This document shows positions 1 to 7,709 of a stretch of 64,000 bases of DNA, in pieces. Numbering within the stretch: the first letter of the stretch is position 1; every line of letters starts with the position of its first letter. The translations under genes were made by a program, and so were the position numbers. The stretch spans positions 694,072 to 758,071 of the forward strand of contig NZ_CP129104.1 of NCBI RefSeq assembly GCF_030406605.1, in the 5' to 3' direction. This DNA is from Curtobacterium sp. 458 (GTDB lineage: Bacteria > Actinomycetota > Actinomycetes > Actinomycetales > Microbacteriaceae). The notes under the pieces are model-generated. The model saw only the letters and a program-made list of their open reading frames with translations, had not been told where the DNA came from and did no database searches.

Positions 1-281
1 CTCGAGACGCGGAGCACGGGTGCGTCCAGTTCCTCGACCACGGTGTCCCGGACCCGCAGCCCACGGAGGTCTGCGTCGCCGGCGCGGAGGGTCTCGACGA
101 CGGACTCCTCGAGCTCGACATCGGGCAGGCGCTCACCGGCGAGGTCGAGCACCGCGATGCGCTTGCCCTCGATCCGGTCGCCGGACAGCACGTCGCCGGG
201 GCCGGGCGTCCACGGTTCGAGGTCGGACGGGGACGAGACGGTGGTGCGCGGGGCGTCGGTGCCGTCGGTTCTGCGGGCCAT
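1..281 (-). CDS. Pentapeptide-repeat-like protein, 3' end off window
   Basis: The reading frame begins at an ATG complementary to 279-281 and runs off the left edge, so only about 93 residues are visible. After a polar start (MARRTDGTDAPRTTV) the chain has the five-residue periodicity of pentapeptide proteins, for example DADLRGLRVRDTVVEE, where hydrophobic residues recur at every fifth position. Such proteins fold as right-handed beta helices. Their substrates are seldom predictable and I assign no function. The upstream CAGACT lies 6 nt before the ATG, a poor match to the local leaderless promoter pattern. Confidence 0.55.
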   Translation of the reverse strand, partial: MARRTDGTDAPRTTVSSPSDLEPWTPGPGDVLSGDRIEGKRIAVLDLAGERLPDVELEESVVETLRAGDADLRGLRVRDTVVEELDAPVLRVS

Positions 282-285
282 GCGC

Positions 286-705
286 TCAGTCTGCCGCGCG
301 CGTCCGACGTCGGAGTTCGCTGGTGAGGGTGTAGTCCTTCGCCGGGCCGCGGGCGTCCCAGCGGACGGTCCACCGCTCGGCGTCGCCGTCGAGCACGCCC
401 GTGTAGTCGTCGGGCGCGCAGGCGTGGGCGACGGACGTGCCCCACACCCAGGGGTGGAAGACACGACCGTCGGCGAAGTGCACCGTCCACACGTCGTCAT
501 CGCTCCGCCGGACGGACAGCGTGCGCGAGACCGGCACCGTGCGGCCGTCGAGGGTCATCGTGCCGGACTCGTCCCAGCGCACCTCGTCCGGGTCGGTCAG
601 GGACAGCGTCGTGCTCCCCGTGACGGTGCCCTCGACGCCGGCGAGCCGGTCGACCACGCTCCGTCGGAGCTCCCACTCCCCGAGGAGGTCCGTCGGCTGC
701 AGCAC
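286..705 (-). CDS. DUF6314 family protein
   Basis: This 139-residue protein matches what I know of the DUF6314 family. It has GEWELRRSVVDR near the start, a central DGRVFHPWVWG, then AHACAPDDYTG and a C-terminal WDARGPAKDYTL. The Trp/His/Asp-rich pattern suggests a small lipocalin-like beta barrel, but no activity is known to me. The start is the GTG at 703-705. A TAGGGT hexamer at 712-717 lies exactly 6 nt upstream with no Shine-Dalgarno sequence, so the transcript is probably leaderless. It is downstream of, and codirectional with, two small membrane protein genes. Confidence 0.8.
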   Translation of the reverse strand: MLQPTDLLGEWELRRSVVDRLAGVEGTVTGSTTLSLTDPDEVRWDESGTMTLDGRTVPVSRTLSVRRSDDDVWTVHFADGRVFHPWVWGTSVAHACAPDDYTGVLDGDAERWTVRWDARGPAKDYTLTSELRRRTRAAD

Positions 706-714
706 CCGTCCACC

Positions 715-1236
715 CTAGGGCCGCGTGTCCGCTCGGTCCTGCCCACGCGGGCGGCGCCGGAGCGCGAGCCAGACGGCGGCGCCCACCGTGGCCAGAGCGG
801 CTGCGACGAGCAAGCCCCCGGCGATGCCGGCCGTCGATCCGACACCGTAGTTCGACCAGGGCAGGCCGAGCGCCCACTGGACGGCCGGACCGACGACCAA
901 CAGCACGCCGGCCGGCACGACGACCAGGACGAAGCGCCGCCGATCCGGCCACGACGGGTGCAGGAGCACCGAGACGCCGGCCAACGTCGCCAGCGCAGCG
1001 GCGCCGTAGGCCCACGACGCCCCGGAGACCCGCCAGCCGTCATGGGCCAGCCAGGCCTGCACGTCGTGGCCGGTGCGGGCCCAGGCCGCTTCGTCGAAGC
1101 CGTACCGTCCCGCGCCGACGGGCAGCGGCCAGCCGATGACCGCGAGCACGCCGGCGACCGCTCCGACGACCCCGAGGAGCACCGCCCAGAACCGCGGTCC
1201 GGCGGCGGGCTCGACGTCGAAGTCGGGGATGCTCAC
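715..1236 (-). CDS. Hypothetical four-helix membrane protein
   Basis: This 173-residue protein begins VSIPDFDVEPAAGPRFW and has about four hydrophobic segments (around residues 12-35, 65-85, 92-115 and 125-150), ending in a basic tail. I do not recognise a family. The GTG start overlaps the TGA of the upstream SHOCT gene in a GTGA tetranucleotide (1233-1236), so the two are almost certainly cotranscribed and translationally coupled. A much longer open frame extends upstream but is only the SHOCT gene read out of frame. Confidence 0.7.
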   Translation of the reverse strand: MSIPDFDVEPAAGPRFWAVLLGVVGAVAGVLAVIGWPLPVGAGRYGFDEAAWARTGHDVQAWLAHDGWRVSGASWAYGAAALATLAGVSVLLHPSWPDRRRFVLVVVPAGVLLVVGPAVQWALGLPWSNYGVGSTAGIAGGLLVAAALATVGAAVWLALRRRPRGQDRADTRP

Positions 1237-1556
1237 CCGCCGAGGGCCTCCGCGCGGGCCGCCCGGTGCTCCTCGTCGGAGATCACGCCTCGGGCGTGGA
1301 GGTCGTCGAGCTCGGCCAACCGGTGCTCGAGCGACTTCGCGGGCGCGAGGGTCTGGCTCCGCATGGCCTGGTAGGCCAGGTCCTCCTGCATCGTGAACGG
1401 GTTCTGCCCGCGCTTCGCCATCCGGCTGCTGCGGACGACGATCGTCACGACGATGGCCACGAACCCGAGGCCGATGAACGCCGAGACGATCCCGAACAGC
1501 ACCCCGAAAGCACCGAAGCCGGTCTCGATCTCGTCGCCGAACACTGCTCCGAACAC
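1233..1556 (-). CDS. SHOCT domain membrane protein
   Basis: This 107-residue protein has one strong transmembrane helix (about residues 15-42) followed by a basic RSSRMAKRG and a C-terminal SHOCT motif (LAELDDLHARGVISDEEH). SHOCT is a short C-terminal oligomerisation module on many actinobacterial membrane proteins. The start is GTG at 1556, behind a GGGGGA ribosome site; a TACGGT -10-like box lies about 30 nt further upstream. It is the first gene of a two-gene unit with the overlapping membrane protein at 715-1236. Confidence 0.75.
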   Translation of the reverse strand: MFGAVFGDEIETGFGAFGVLFGIVSAFIGLGFVAIVVTIVVRSSRMAKRGQNPFTMQEDLAYQAMRSQTLAPAKSLEHRLAELDDLHARGVISDEEHRAARAEALGG

Positions 1557-1668
1557 GTGGTCCCCCTTCGTCGGACTGCTCCGACCGTAGTGGACCGCGC
1601 GGCCGTCGTGCTGCCCCGCGAACGAGGCAGCGACCGCCCACCGACGAGTCGGCCGTCAGCGCCGGACC

Positions 1669-2745
1669 TCAGCCCCGCAGCGGGCCCGACGCCGGCACGC
1701 TCGCCCCGTCCGCGAACCCGCTCACGAGCTCCCGCAGCGCCTCCTCCGCCGTGTACCGCGGCTCCCACCCGAGCTCGGACCGGGCACGGTCGGTCCGCAT
1801 GACCGGCACGCCCGCGGCGATGTCGATCCACCCGGCGTCCGTCGGCTGCAACCGGAGTCGCCACGTCAGCGTGACGATCCCGCGGAGCAGCCGGAGCGGG
1901 ATCCGGACGGCCCCGCGCATGCCGAGCGCCCGGGCGATCCGCGGCGGGTTGAGCACGGGCGCCGCAGCGATGTTGAACGCTCCAGCCGCTCGCCGGTCCA
2001 CGACACGCCAGTACGCGTCGGCGAGGTCGTCGGCGTGCACGGCCTGGAACACGAACGGGTACGGCAGGGGCAGCACCGCCCACCGCACCCAGCGGACGAT
2101 GCGCATCGGGACGAGGTGTCCGAGGAACAGGCCCCGGAGCTCGGCCGCGACGTTCCGCTGGAACACCAGCCCGGGGCGGAGTCGCGACACGGTGATCGTC
2201 GGGTGCGCGGCGGCGAAGGCGTCGAGGGCGGCTTCGTTCGCAGCCTTGTGCTTCGAGTAGGTCGCGGTCGGGATGCCCGTGGCGGGCCAGGTCTCGTCGA
2301 CGGGCGTGCGCTTCCCCGCCGGGTCCACGCCGCGGTAGGCCCCGACGGACGAGGCGATGACGACGTGTCCGACGCCGGCCCGCACCGCCGCTTCGAGGAC
2401 GTGCGCCTGCCCGTCGACGTCGGTGCGCCGCTGGGCCGGGATGTCGTGCGTCGGCTGGAGTGCCCACGCGAGGTGCACGACGGCGTCCGCGCCCTGCAGC
2501 ACGGCGGCGAGCTGCGGCACGACGCCGGGGTCGCCGACGTCGAGCGCGTGCCACACGGCCACGTCGTACGGGGCGACCCGGGCGTCCGGCAGCCGGCGCG
2601 CGACACCGACGACCTGCAGGTCATCGTCACCGACTCCGTCACCGGAGCCCGCGCCGGACCACTCCCCGGCGAGGCGTGCGGCGGCGAGCCGACGCAGGAG
2701 CGCGGTCCCGACGTTCCCGGTCGCCCCGACGACGACGATCCGCAT
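1669..2745 (-). CDS. NAD-dependent epimerase/dehydratase (extended SDR)
   Basis: This 358-residue protein opens with the Rossmann motif VVVGATGNVGTALLRRL and contains the atypical SDR features DAVVHLAW and a TYSKHKAANE stretch carrying the catalytic YxxxK. Extended SDRs act on nucleotide sugars or related carbonyl/alcohol substrates; nothing here specifies which. It lies 16 bp downstream of the zinc alcohol dehydrogenase on the same strand, so the two oxidoreductases probably form an operon. The last 25 residues (GFADGASVPASGPLRG) look like a nonconserved tail. Confidence 0.85.
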   Translation of the reverse strand: MRIVVVGATGNVGTALLRRLAAARLAGEWSGAGSGDGVGDDDLQVVGVARRLPDARVAPYDVAVWHALDVGDPGVVPQLAAVLQGADAVVHLAWALQPTHDIPAQRRTDVDGQAHVLEAAVRAGVGHVVIASSVGAYRGVDPAGKRTPVDETWPATGIPTATYSKHKAANEAALDAFAAAHPTITVSRLRPGLVFQRNVAAELRGLFLGHLVPMRIVRWVRWAVLPLPYPFVFQAVHADDLADAYWRVVDRRAAGAFNIAAAPVLNPPRIARALGMRGAVRIPLRLLRGIVTLTWRLRLQPTDAGWIDIAAGVPVMRTDRARSELGWEPRYTAEEALRELVSGFADGASVPASGPLRG

Positions 2746-2761
2746 CAGACGATCCCGCCGG

Positions 2762-3952
2762 TCACGCCGCCGCCATCGCGGGGTCGAGCACGACCTTCAC
2801 GCAGTCGTCCTCCTTCTTCTGGAAGACCGAGTACATGTGCGGTGCGTCCTCGAGCGACACCCGGTGCGACGTGAGGTCGAGGGTGCCGAGCGAGTCCGAC
2901 GAGTCCTGCACGAGCGGCATGATGTCGTCGATCCACCGCTTGACGTTGCACTGCCCTTCGCGGATCGTGATCTGCTTGTCGAACAGCGTCATCATCGGCA
3001 TCGGGTCGGCCATCCCGCCGTAGACCCCGCTGAGCGACACCGTGCCGCCGCGGCGGACGAGGTCGATGGCGGTGTGCACGGCGGCGAGCCGGTCGACCCC
3101 CGCGGTCTCGATCGCCTTCTGTGCGAGCTTGTCCGGCAGCAGCCCGGCGGCACGCTGCGCGAACCCGGCGACGGGGTTGCCGTGCGCCTCCATGCCGACC
3201 GCGTCGACGACGCCGTCGGGTCCGCGGCCGTCGGTCAGGTCGACCAGCTGCGGCACGAGGTCGTCGGACAGGTCGAACACCTCGGCGCCGTGCTTCGCCC
3301 CGAGGTCACGCCGGACCTGCTCGGGGTCGACGGCGAGCACCCGGTAGCCGAGGTGCTTCCCGATGCGGGCCGCGAACTGTCCGACGGGGCCGAGACCGAG
3401 CACCGCGAGCGTGCCACCCTCGGGCACGTCGGCGTACTGCACCGCCTGCCACGCCGTCGGGAGGATGTCGCTGAGGAACAGCCACTGGTCGTCCGGGCCG
3501 GACTCCGGCACCACGATGGGCCCGTAGTCGGCGTGCGGCACCCGGAGGTACTCGGCCTGGCCGCCGGGGACCTGCCCGTACATCTTCGTGTACCCGAACA
3601 GGGCCGCACCGGAGCCGTACTCCGTCACCTGGGTCGTCTCGCACTGCGACTGGAAGCCGTGCCGGCACATCCAGCAGTGGCCGCACGAGATGTTGAACGG
3701 GATGACGACGCGGTCGCCGACCTTGAGGTTCGTGACACCGGACCCGACCTCCTCGACGATGCCCATCGGCTCGTGCCCGAGGACGTCGCCCTTGTCGATG
3801 TACGGGCCGAGCACCCGGTACAGGTGCAGGTCGGAGCCGCAGATCGCGGTCGACGTGATCCGCACGATCGCGTCGGTCGGCTCCTGGATTGTCGGGTCGG
3901 GGACGGTCTCGACGGACACCTTCTCGGTGCCCTGCCAGGTCAGTGCGCGCAC
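2762..3952 (-). CDS. Zinc-dependent alcohol dehydrogenase (MDR superfamily)
   Basis: This 396-residue medium-chain dehydrogenase carries catalytic zinc ligands in AICGSDLHLYR and GHEPMG, the structural-zinc cysteines in CGHCWMCRHGFQSQC, and a nucleotide-binding VLGLGPVGQFAAR. Its length and the insertion after residue 270 resemble the glutathione-independent formaldehyde dehydrogenase-like branch rather than classic ethanol dehydrogenases. GTG is the start, with AGAGGA about 8 nt upstream. It leads a probable two-gene operon with the SDR at 1669-2745. The substrate is unknown. Confidence 0.88.
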   Translation of the reverse strand: MRALTWQGTEKVSVETVPDPTIQEPTDAIVRITSTAICGSDLHLYRVLGPYIDKGDVLGHEPMGIVEEVGSGVTNLKVGDRVVIPFNISCGHCWMCRHGFQSQCETTQVTEYGSGAALFGYTKMYGQVPGGQAEYLRVPHADYGPIVVPESGPDDQWLFLSDILPTAWQAVQYADVPEGGTLAVLGLGPVGQFAARIGKHLGYRVLAVDPEQVRRDLGAKHGAEVFDLSDDLVPQLVDLTDGRGPDGVVDAVGMEAHGNPVAGFAQRAAGLLPDKLAQKAIETAGVDRLAAVHTAIDLVRRGGTVSLSGVYGGMADPMPMMTLFDKQITIREGQCNVKRWIDDIMPLVQDSSDSLGTLDLTSHRVSLEDAPHMYSVFQKKEDDCVKVVLDPAMAAA

Positions 3953-3980
3953 GTCGCGTTCCTCTCGTGGTCGCTTCGGG

Positions 3981-4001
3981 CCGGCCGGGAGGCACGGCTC
4001 G
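3981..4001. repeat. Half-copy of the interspersed palindrome family
   Basis: The 20 bases from 3982 read CGGCCGGGAGGCACGGCTCG. Positions 3981-4001 are the exact complement of 22240-22260 inside the siderophore ATPase gene, and correspond to one arm of the full palindromes at 15644 and 26077. It lies in the 249-bp gap between divergently transcribed genes (alcohol dehydrogenase and polysaccharide deacetylase), in which I see no other clear signal. Confidence 0.6.
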
Positions 4002-4201
4002 TCTCCGCCCCGTCGCTACCCGCCCGCCCCGTGGCGCGTTCCCAGCCGCGTCCACGACGCGCGGCGCGCACCGGACGCGCCCCGTGCCTCCAGACCGGCC
4101 CGCGAGCCGACGCACAGCAGGCGCGCGATGGCCGACCGGCCACCGGAGGATCGTTCCGCGAGGCGATGTGCGGGACCCGACCACGACGGATGGTGGTGGG
4201 G

Positions 4202-5020
4202 ATGGACCACCGCACCACCCGCCGCACCCTGCTCGCCGGAGCCGGTGCCCTGCTCGCCACCTCGGCGCTGTCGGCGTGCTCACCGACCGCACCCCGTCGT
4301 GTGTCGGAGCCGTCGCGATCGGCGACCGCCATCGACACCCCGACCGCCCCTCCGACATCGACGCCGACACCGACGTGGACACCACCCTCGATCACGCGGA
4401 AGCCACTGCCGGCCGGGACGGTGACGGGCTTGCCCGCGGGGACCCCCGGGATCGCGTGGACGGTCGACGACGGCGCGTCCTCGGACGTCGTCGGCGCCTA
4501 CGTCCGCTTCGCCCGAGAGACCGGCACCCGGCTGACGTTCTTCGTCAACGGGGTGCGGCCGTCGTGGACGGAGCACGCCGCGACCCTCATGCCGCTGGTG
4601 GCGTCGGGGCAGGTGCAGATCGGGAACCACACGTGGGACCACCCGGCGCTGACCGGGCTGTCGGACCAGGCGATCGAGGACGAGCTCACCCGGAACCACG
4701 AGTTCATCGAGCGGACGTTCGGCGTGGACGCGCGCCCGTACTTCCGGCCGCCGTACGGGTACCACGACGCCCGGGTCGACGCGGCAGCCGCGCGCGTGGG
4801 CTACACGACGCCGCTGCTCTGGTACGGCACGCTCGCGGACTCCGGGGACATCGGTGCGGGGCAGATCGTCGGGTTCGCCGACCAGTGGTTCACGGCGGGA
4901 CGAATCGTCATCGGGCACGCGAACCACCCCGGGACGATCGGTGCGCTCCCTCGCCTCGGACGCCTGCTCCGGCAGCGCCGCCTCGGGACCTACACGCTCG
5001 ACGACGTGTTCGCGCGCTGA
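4202..5020 (+). CDS. Polysaccharide deacetylase (NodB domain) lipoprotein
   Basis: This 272-residue exported enzyme begins MDHRTTRRTLLAG, a possible twin-arginine signal, and reaches a lipobox LSAC with Cys26, so it is probably anchored outside the membrane. A Pro/Thr-rich linker leads to a NodB homology domain with TVDDG (metal Asp, usually TFDDG), GNHTWDH (metal histidines) and RPPYGYHD. The family removes N-acetyl groups from peptidoglycan or other glycans. An in-frame ATG at 4190 is the alternative start; 4202 was chosen because GGTGGGG precedes it. Its 3' end overlaps the convergent GNAT gene by 31 bp. Confidence 0.85.
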   Translation: MDHRTTRRTLLAGAGALLATSALSACSPTAPRRVSEPSRSATAIDTPTAPPTSTPTPTWTPPSITRKPLPAGTVTGLPAGTPGIAWTVDDGASSDVVGAYVRFARETGTRLTFFVNGVRPSWTEHAATLMPLVASGQVQIGNHTWDHPALTGLSDQAIEDELTRNHEFIERTFGVDARPYFRPPYGYHDARVDAAAARVGYTTPLLWYGTLADSGDIGAGQIVGFADQWFTAGRIVIGHANHPGTIGALPRLGRLLRQRRLGTYTLDDVFAR

Positions 5021-5559
5021 GCACCGGCCGCGCGAACCGCGCCGTCCGCTCCGACCGCGCCGGCCGCGCCGGCGTCGAGCGACCGGCCGAAGCAGACCGA
5101 GACGTCCGAGCCGACGTAGGCCCCGAAGAGCGGGATCGGCTCGTACCCCTCGCGCTGGTAGAACCGGATCGCGTCGGGCTGCGCGGGCCCGGTCTCGAGC
5201 ACCAGCCGCGGCGCTCCGAGTCGACGGGCCTCGTCCTCGAGTGCCCGCAGCACGGCCGTGGCCACCCCGGTCCCACGCGCCTCCGGGGCCGTGTACATCC
5301 GTTTCACCTCGACGACGCCGGGCCCGAGGACGTCGTCGGCGAGGGGTCGGAGCCCACCGCACGCGACCGGTGCCCCTTCGGCGTCCCGCGCGACGAGGAA
5401 CACGGGGACGTCCGCCGCCGACGGAGGGACGCCGGGCTCGTGGTCGCTCGAGCCGTAGCGGGCGTCGAGCTCCCGGCGCTGTGCACGGCGGAGCCGGTCG
5501 GCGTCGGCGTCGTCGAACGGCGTCGTCGTGATGGTCCAGGGCGTGGCGAGCGGTGGCAT
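4990..5559 (-). CDS. GNAT family N-acetyltransferase
   Basis: This 189-residue protein has the acetyl-CoA binding motif RGTGVATAVLRALEDEARRLG around residues 95-115, preceded by VEVKRMYTAPEA and followed by FYQREGYEPIP, the classic GNAT core. The Ala/Gly-rich last 35 residues are probably unstructured. The acceptor substrate is unknown. The gene diverges from a TetR regulator only 51 bp away, and a perfect inverted repeat (5581-5593) lies between them, so it is probably the repressor's target. The 3' end overlaps the deacetylase gene by 31 bp. Confidence 0.85.
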   Translation of the reverse strand: MPPLATPWTITTTPFDDADADRLRRAQRRELDARYGSSDHEPGVPPSAADVPVFLVARDAEGAPVACGGLRPLADDVLGPGVVEVKRMYTAPEARGTGVATAVLRALEDEARRLGAPRLVLETGPAQPDAIRFYQREGYEPIPLFGAYVGSDVSVCFGRSLDAGAAGAVGADGAVRAAGAQRANTSSSV

Positions 5560-5580
5560 GGCGGTCCTCTCCGTGACGAT

Positions 5581-5601
5581 TGTTACGGTAACACCTGTTA
5601 C
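5581..5601. promoter_or_regulatory. TetR operator with three half-sites
   Basis: TGTTACGGTAACA (5581-5593) is a perfect 6-1-6 inverted repeat. A third TGTTAC follows at 5596-5601 and overlaps TACGCT (5599-5604), the probable -10 of the TetR gene. It lies between the divergent GNAT and TetR starts, so a dimer bound here would cover both promoters. Confidence 0.7.
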
Positions 5602-5610
5602 GCTTCCGGT

Positions 5611-6213
5611 GTGCCACGGACCCGCGACGACGCAGCGCAGCGCGCACGCCTGTCCGACGCCGTGTTCACGACCATCGCGGAACTCGGCCCCACCGGGCTG
5701 ACCCTGCGCGCCGTCGCCGAGCGGGCGGGCTGCACCACCGGGCTCGTCCTGCACACGTTCCCGGACAAGCGCGCACTGCTCCTGCACGCCCGCGACGTCC
5801 TGCACGAGCGCACCCGTGCACGCGCCGAGCAGGCTGAGTCGACCGCTGCCGACCCCGCTGCCGCCGTCCGTGCGGTGGCCCTCGGGGCACTCGCCACCGA
5901 CGCCGACCGCGCTGCGGAGGCCCGCGTCTGGGTCGGCTTCCTCGCTGCGGCGCTCGGCGACCCGGTCCTCGCCGAGCGGCACGCCACGAACGCCCGGGCC
6001 TTCACGGAGCGGCTCGCGCGACTGATCGGCACCGCGACCGGCCTGCCCGCGGACACCAGCGCGGCCCGGGCGGCATCGCTCGGTGCGGCGGTCGAGGGCG
6101 TCACCGCACTCGCTGCCGGCGACCCGGACCACTGGACGCCCGCGCGGCAGACGGCCGCGCTCGACGTCGTGCTGCGCGCGGCGCTCGCGCCGGAGCCCGA
6201 CCCGGCGGACTGA
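5611..6213 (+). CDS. TetR/AcrR family transcriptional regulator
   Basis: This 200-residue protein has an N-terminal TetR helix-turn-helix (LTLRAVAERAGCTTGLVLHTFPDKRALL, residues 30-57) and an all-helical ligand-binding C-terminus. The GTG at 5611 has no Shine-Dalgarno sequence and sits 6 nt after TACGCT, so the mRNA is probably leaderless and the start is well fixed. The operator at 5581-5601 covers this promoter and faces the GNAT gene, consistent with autorepression and control of the acetyltransferase. The inducer is unknown. Confidence 0.87.
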   Translation: MPRTRDDAAQRARLSDAVFTTIAELGPTGLTLRAVAERAGCTTGLVLHTFPDKRALLLHARDVLHERTRARAEQAESTAADPAAAVRAVALGALATDADRAAEARVWVGFLAAALGDPVLAERHATNARAFTERLARLIGTATGLPADTSAARAASLGAAVEGVTALAAGDPDHWTPARQTAALDVVLRAALAPEPDPAD

Positions 6214-6248
6214 CCGGGCGCACTGAGCCAGCGCGCTGACCGGCCCGG

Positions 6249-7151
6249 TCAGACCGCGCCCGGCGTCGTGACCGGGTCGGCGAGCACGGCGTCGAGGACC
6301 GCACGGTGCTCGGCCGCACCACCGGGTCCGGCGCTCCCGGCGAGCATGATGAGGGACTTCCACAGCGCCCACGCCCGGGCCCGCGCCCACGTGCCCGCGT
6401 CGAGGCCGACCGCGTCGTGGAACACCCGGCGGGCGTCTGGGTCGAGGAACGTCCACGCCAGCACGAGGTCGCACGCCGGGTCGCCCACGCCGCACGTCCC
6501 GAAGTCGATCACGGCGCTGAGGCGGCCGGCGTCGTCCACGAGGAGGTTGCCGGGAGCCACGTCGCCGTGGAACCACACGGGCGGGCCGCTCCACGTCGAG
6601 CGGGTCGCGGCGCCCCAGACGGCCTCGCACGCACGGCGATCGACGCCGGGGCCGAGCGTGTCGAGCGCGGCGACCACCTCGCCGGCGTAGCGCGACGGGT
6701 GTGCGCCACGGTGGAACGAGTGCGCTCCCGCGGCCAGACCCGGACCGACGGGGACGCCGCGCAACTGCACGAGGACGGTCGCCACGTCGGCCGCGAGTCG
6801 GGCACGGTCCAGGTCCGGCACGTCCATCAGCACCGAGCCGGGGTGCCACCGGCGCACCGACCACGGGAACGGGTAGTCGGCGTCCGGCGAACCGAGCGCG
6901 ACGGGTTCCGGCACGGGGACGTCGAGAAGGGCAGCGAGGTACGGCAGGACCCGCTGTTCCTTCTCCACCGCGGGCACGTACCCGGCGGCGCTCGGGAGTC
7001 GGACGCTCAGGTCCTCGCCGAGCCGGAAGGTCCGGTTGTCCCATCCCTGGTGCGCGACCTCGCGGACCGGCAGTCCGGCCCACTCGGGGAACTGCGTCGC
7101 CACGAGCCGTCGGACGAGGTCGGCGTCGATGCGGGGCGCGTCGGTGGACAT
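6249..7151 (-). CDS. Aminoglycoside-phosphotransferase-fold kinase
   Basis: This 300-residue APH-family protein has the catalytic loop VWFHGDVAPGNLLVDD (HGDxxxxN) and the metal-binding VIDFGTCG (DFG). The N-terminus HQGWDNRTFRLG resembles the macrolide/aminoglycoside phosphotransferase nucleotide loop. Many such proteins phosphorylate metabolites, so resistance cannot be assumed. It follows the TetR stop by 3 nt and is the last gene of an MFS-TetR-kinase operon. That pairing with an efflux pump makes a role in coping with a small toxic compound plausible, but this is inference. Confidence 0.85.
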   Translation of the reverse strand: MSTDAPRIDADLVRRLVATQFPEWAGLPVREVAHQGWDNRTFRLGEDLSVRLPSAAGYVPAVEKEQRVLPYLAALLDVPVPEPVALGSPDADYPFPWSVRRWHPGSVLMDVPDLDRARLAADVATVLVQLRGVPVGPGLAAGAHSFHRGAHPSRYAGEVVAALDTLGPGVDRRACEAVWGAATRSTWSGPPVWFHGDVAPGNLLVDDAGRLSAVIDFGTCGVGDPACDLVLAWTFLDPDARRVFHDAVGLDAGTWARARAWALWKSLIMLAGSAGPGGAAEHRAVLDAVLADPVTTPGAV

Positions 7152-7154
7152 GCG

Positions 7155-7709
7155 TTACGCGTCCGGTTCGGCAAGGGCGAGCAGGGCGTCCCGCGCGACG
7201 GCGAGTTCGCGCTCGTCGAGGTATGGCGGCATCCCCGCGGCCGCCGCGAGCCCCTCGGCCGCGTGCCGGACGACGAGCGAACGCGCTTCGGGCAGCCCGT
7301 CGCGCGCGAAGGTCACGCGCCAGTCCTCGGCGTCGGCCGCCGTGATCGGCCCCATCCCGGGCACCGCGGTCAGCCCGGTCCAGAGCGTCGAGGGCGAGAA
7401 CACCGCCATCGCCCGGGGACTGCCGCCGCACAGCGTCCGGACGTAGGCGCGGAGCACCTTGCCCGGCCGGTTCTCGGCGAGGTCGACGTGCCGGAGCACC
7501 TCCGCCTTGAACGTCGCGAGTCCGTGCTCAGCGACCGCGAGGAGCAACGCGTCCTTCGACGGGAAGTGGTGGAGCAGGCCGCTCTTCGACACCCCCGCGT
7601 CGGCGGCGACCTCGGCGACACTCACCCGGGTTCCGCGTTCGGTGAGCAGCCGCTCGGCCGACTCCAGGACGGCCGCTCGGGTGCGCTCGCGATCGCGGTC
7701 AGTGCTCAT
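7155..7709 (-). CDS. TetR/AcrR family regulator of the adjacent MFS pump
   Basis: The protein begins MSTDRDRERTRAAVLES (184 residues; an in-frame ATG at 7718 would add three). Its helix-turn-helix is VSVAEVAADAGVSKSGLLHHFPSKDALL. The start lies within the 3' end of the MFS gene, whose TGA is at 7699-7701, so the genes overlap and are cotranscribed. It probably represses its own operon through the 16-bp palindrome upstream of the MFS gene (9212-9227), a standard arrangement for efflux operons. Confidence 0.85.
   Translation of the reverse strand: MSTDRDRERTRAAVLESAERLLTERGTRVSVAEVAADAGVSKSGLLHHFPSKDALLLAVAEHGLATFKAEVLRHVDLAENRPGKVLRAYVRTLCGGSPRAMAVFSPSTLWTGLTAVPGMGPITAADAEDWRVTFARDGLPEARSLVVRHAAEGLAAAAGMPPYLDERELAVARDALLALAEPDA

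Noticed and set aside
43..1374. Long plus-strand open frame of 443 codons
   Set aside because: It is the antisense shadow of the minus-strand genes at 286-1556; the composition is Arg/Pro/Ala-rich with no family features or ribosome site.
2357..4201. N-terminal extension of the polysaccharide deacetylase back to 2357
   Set aside because: The upstream part is antisense to the SDR and alcohol dehydrogenase; the real protein starts at 4202 with a signal peptide and lipobox.
6249..7151. Calling the APH-fold protein an antibiotic resistance gene
   Set aside because: The fold covers many metabolite kinases; only the operon context hints at a toxic substrate.
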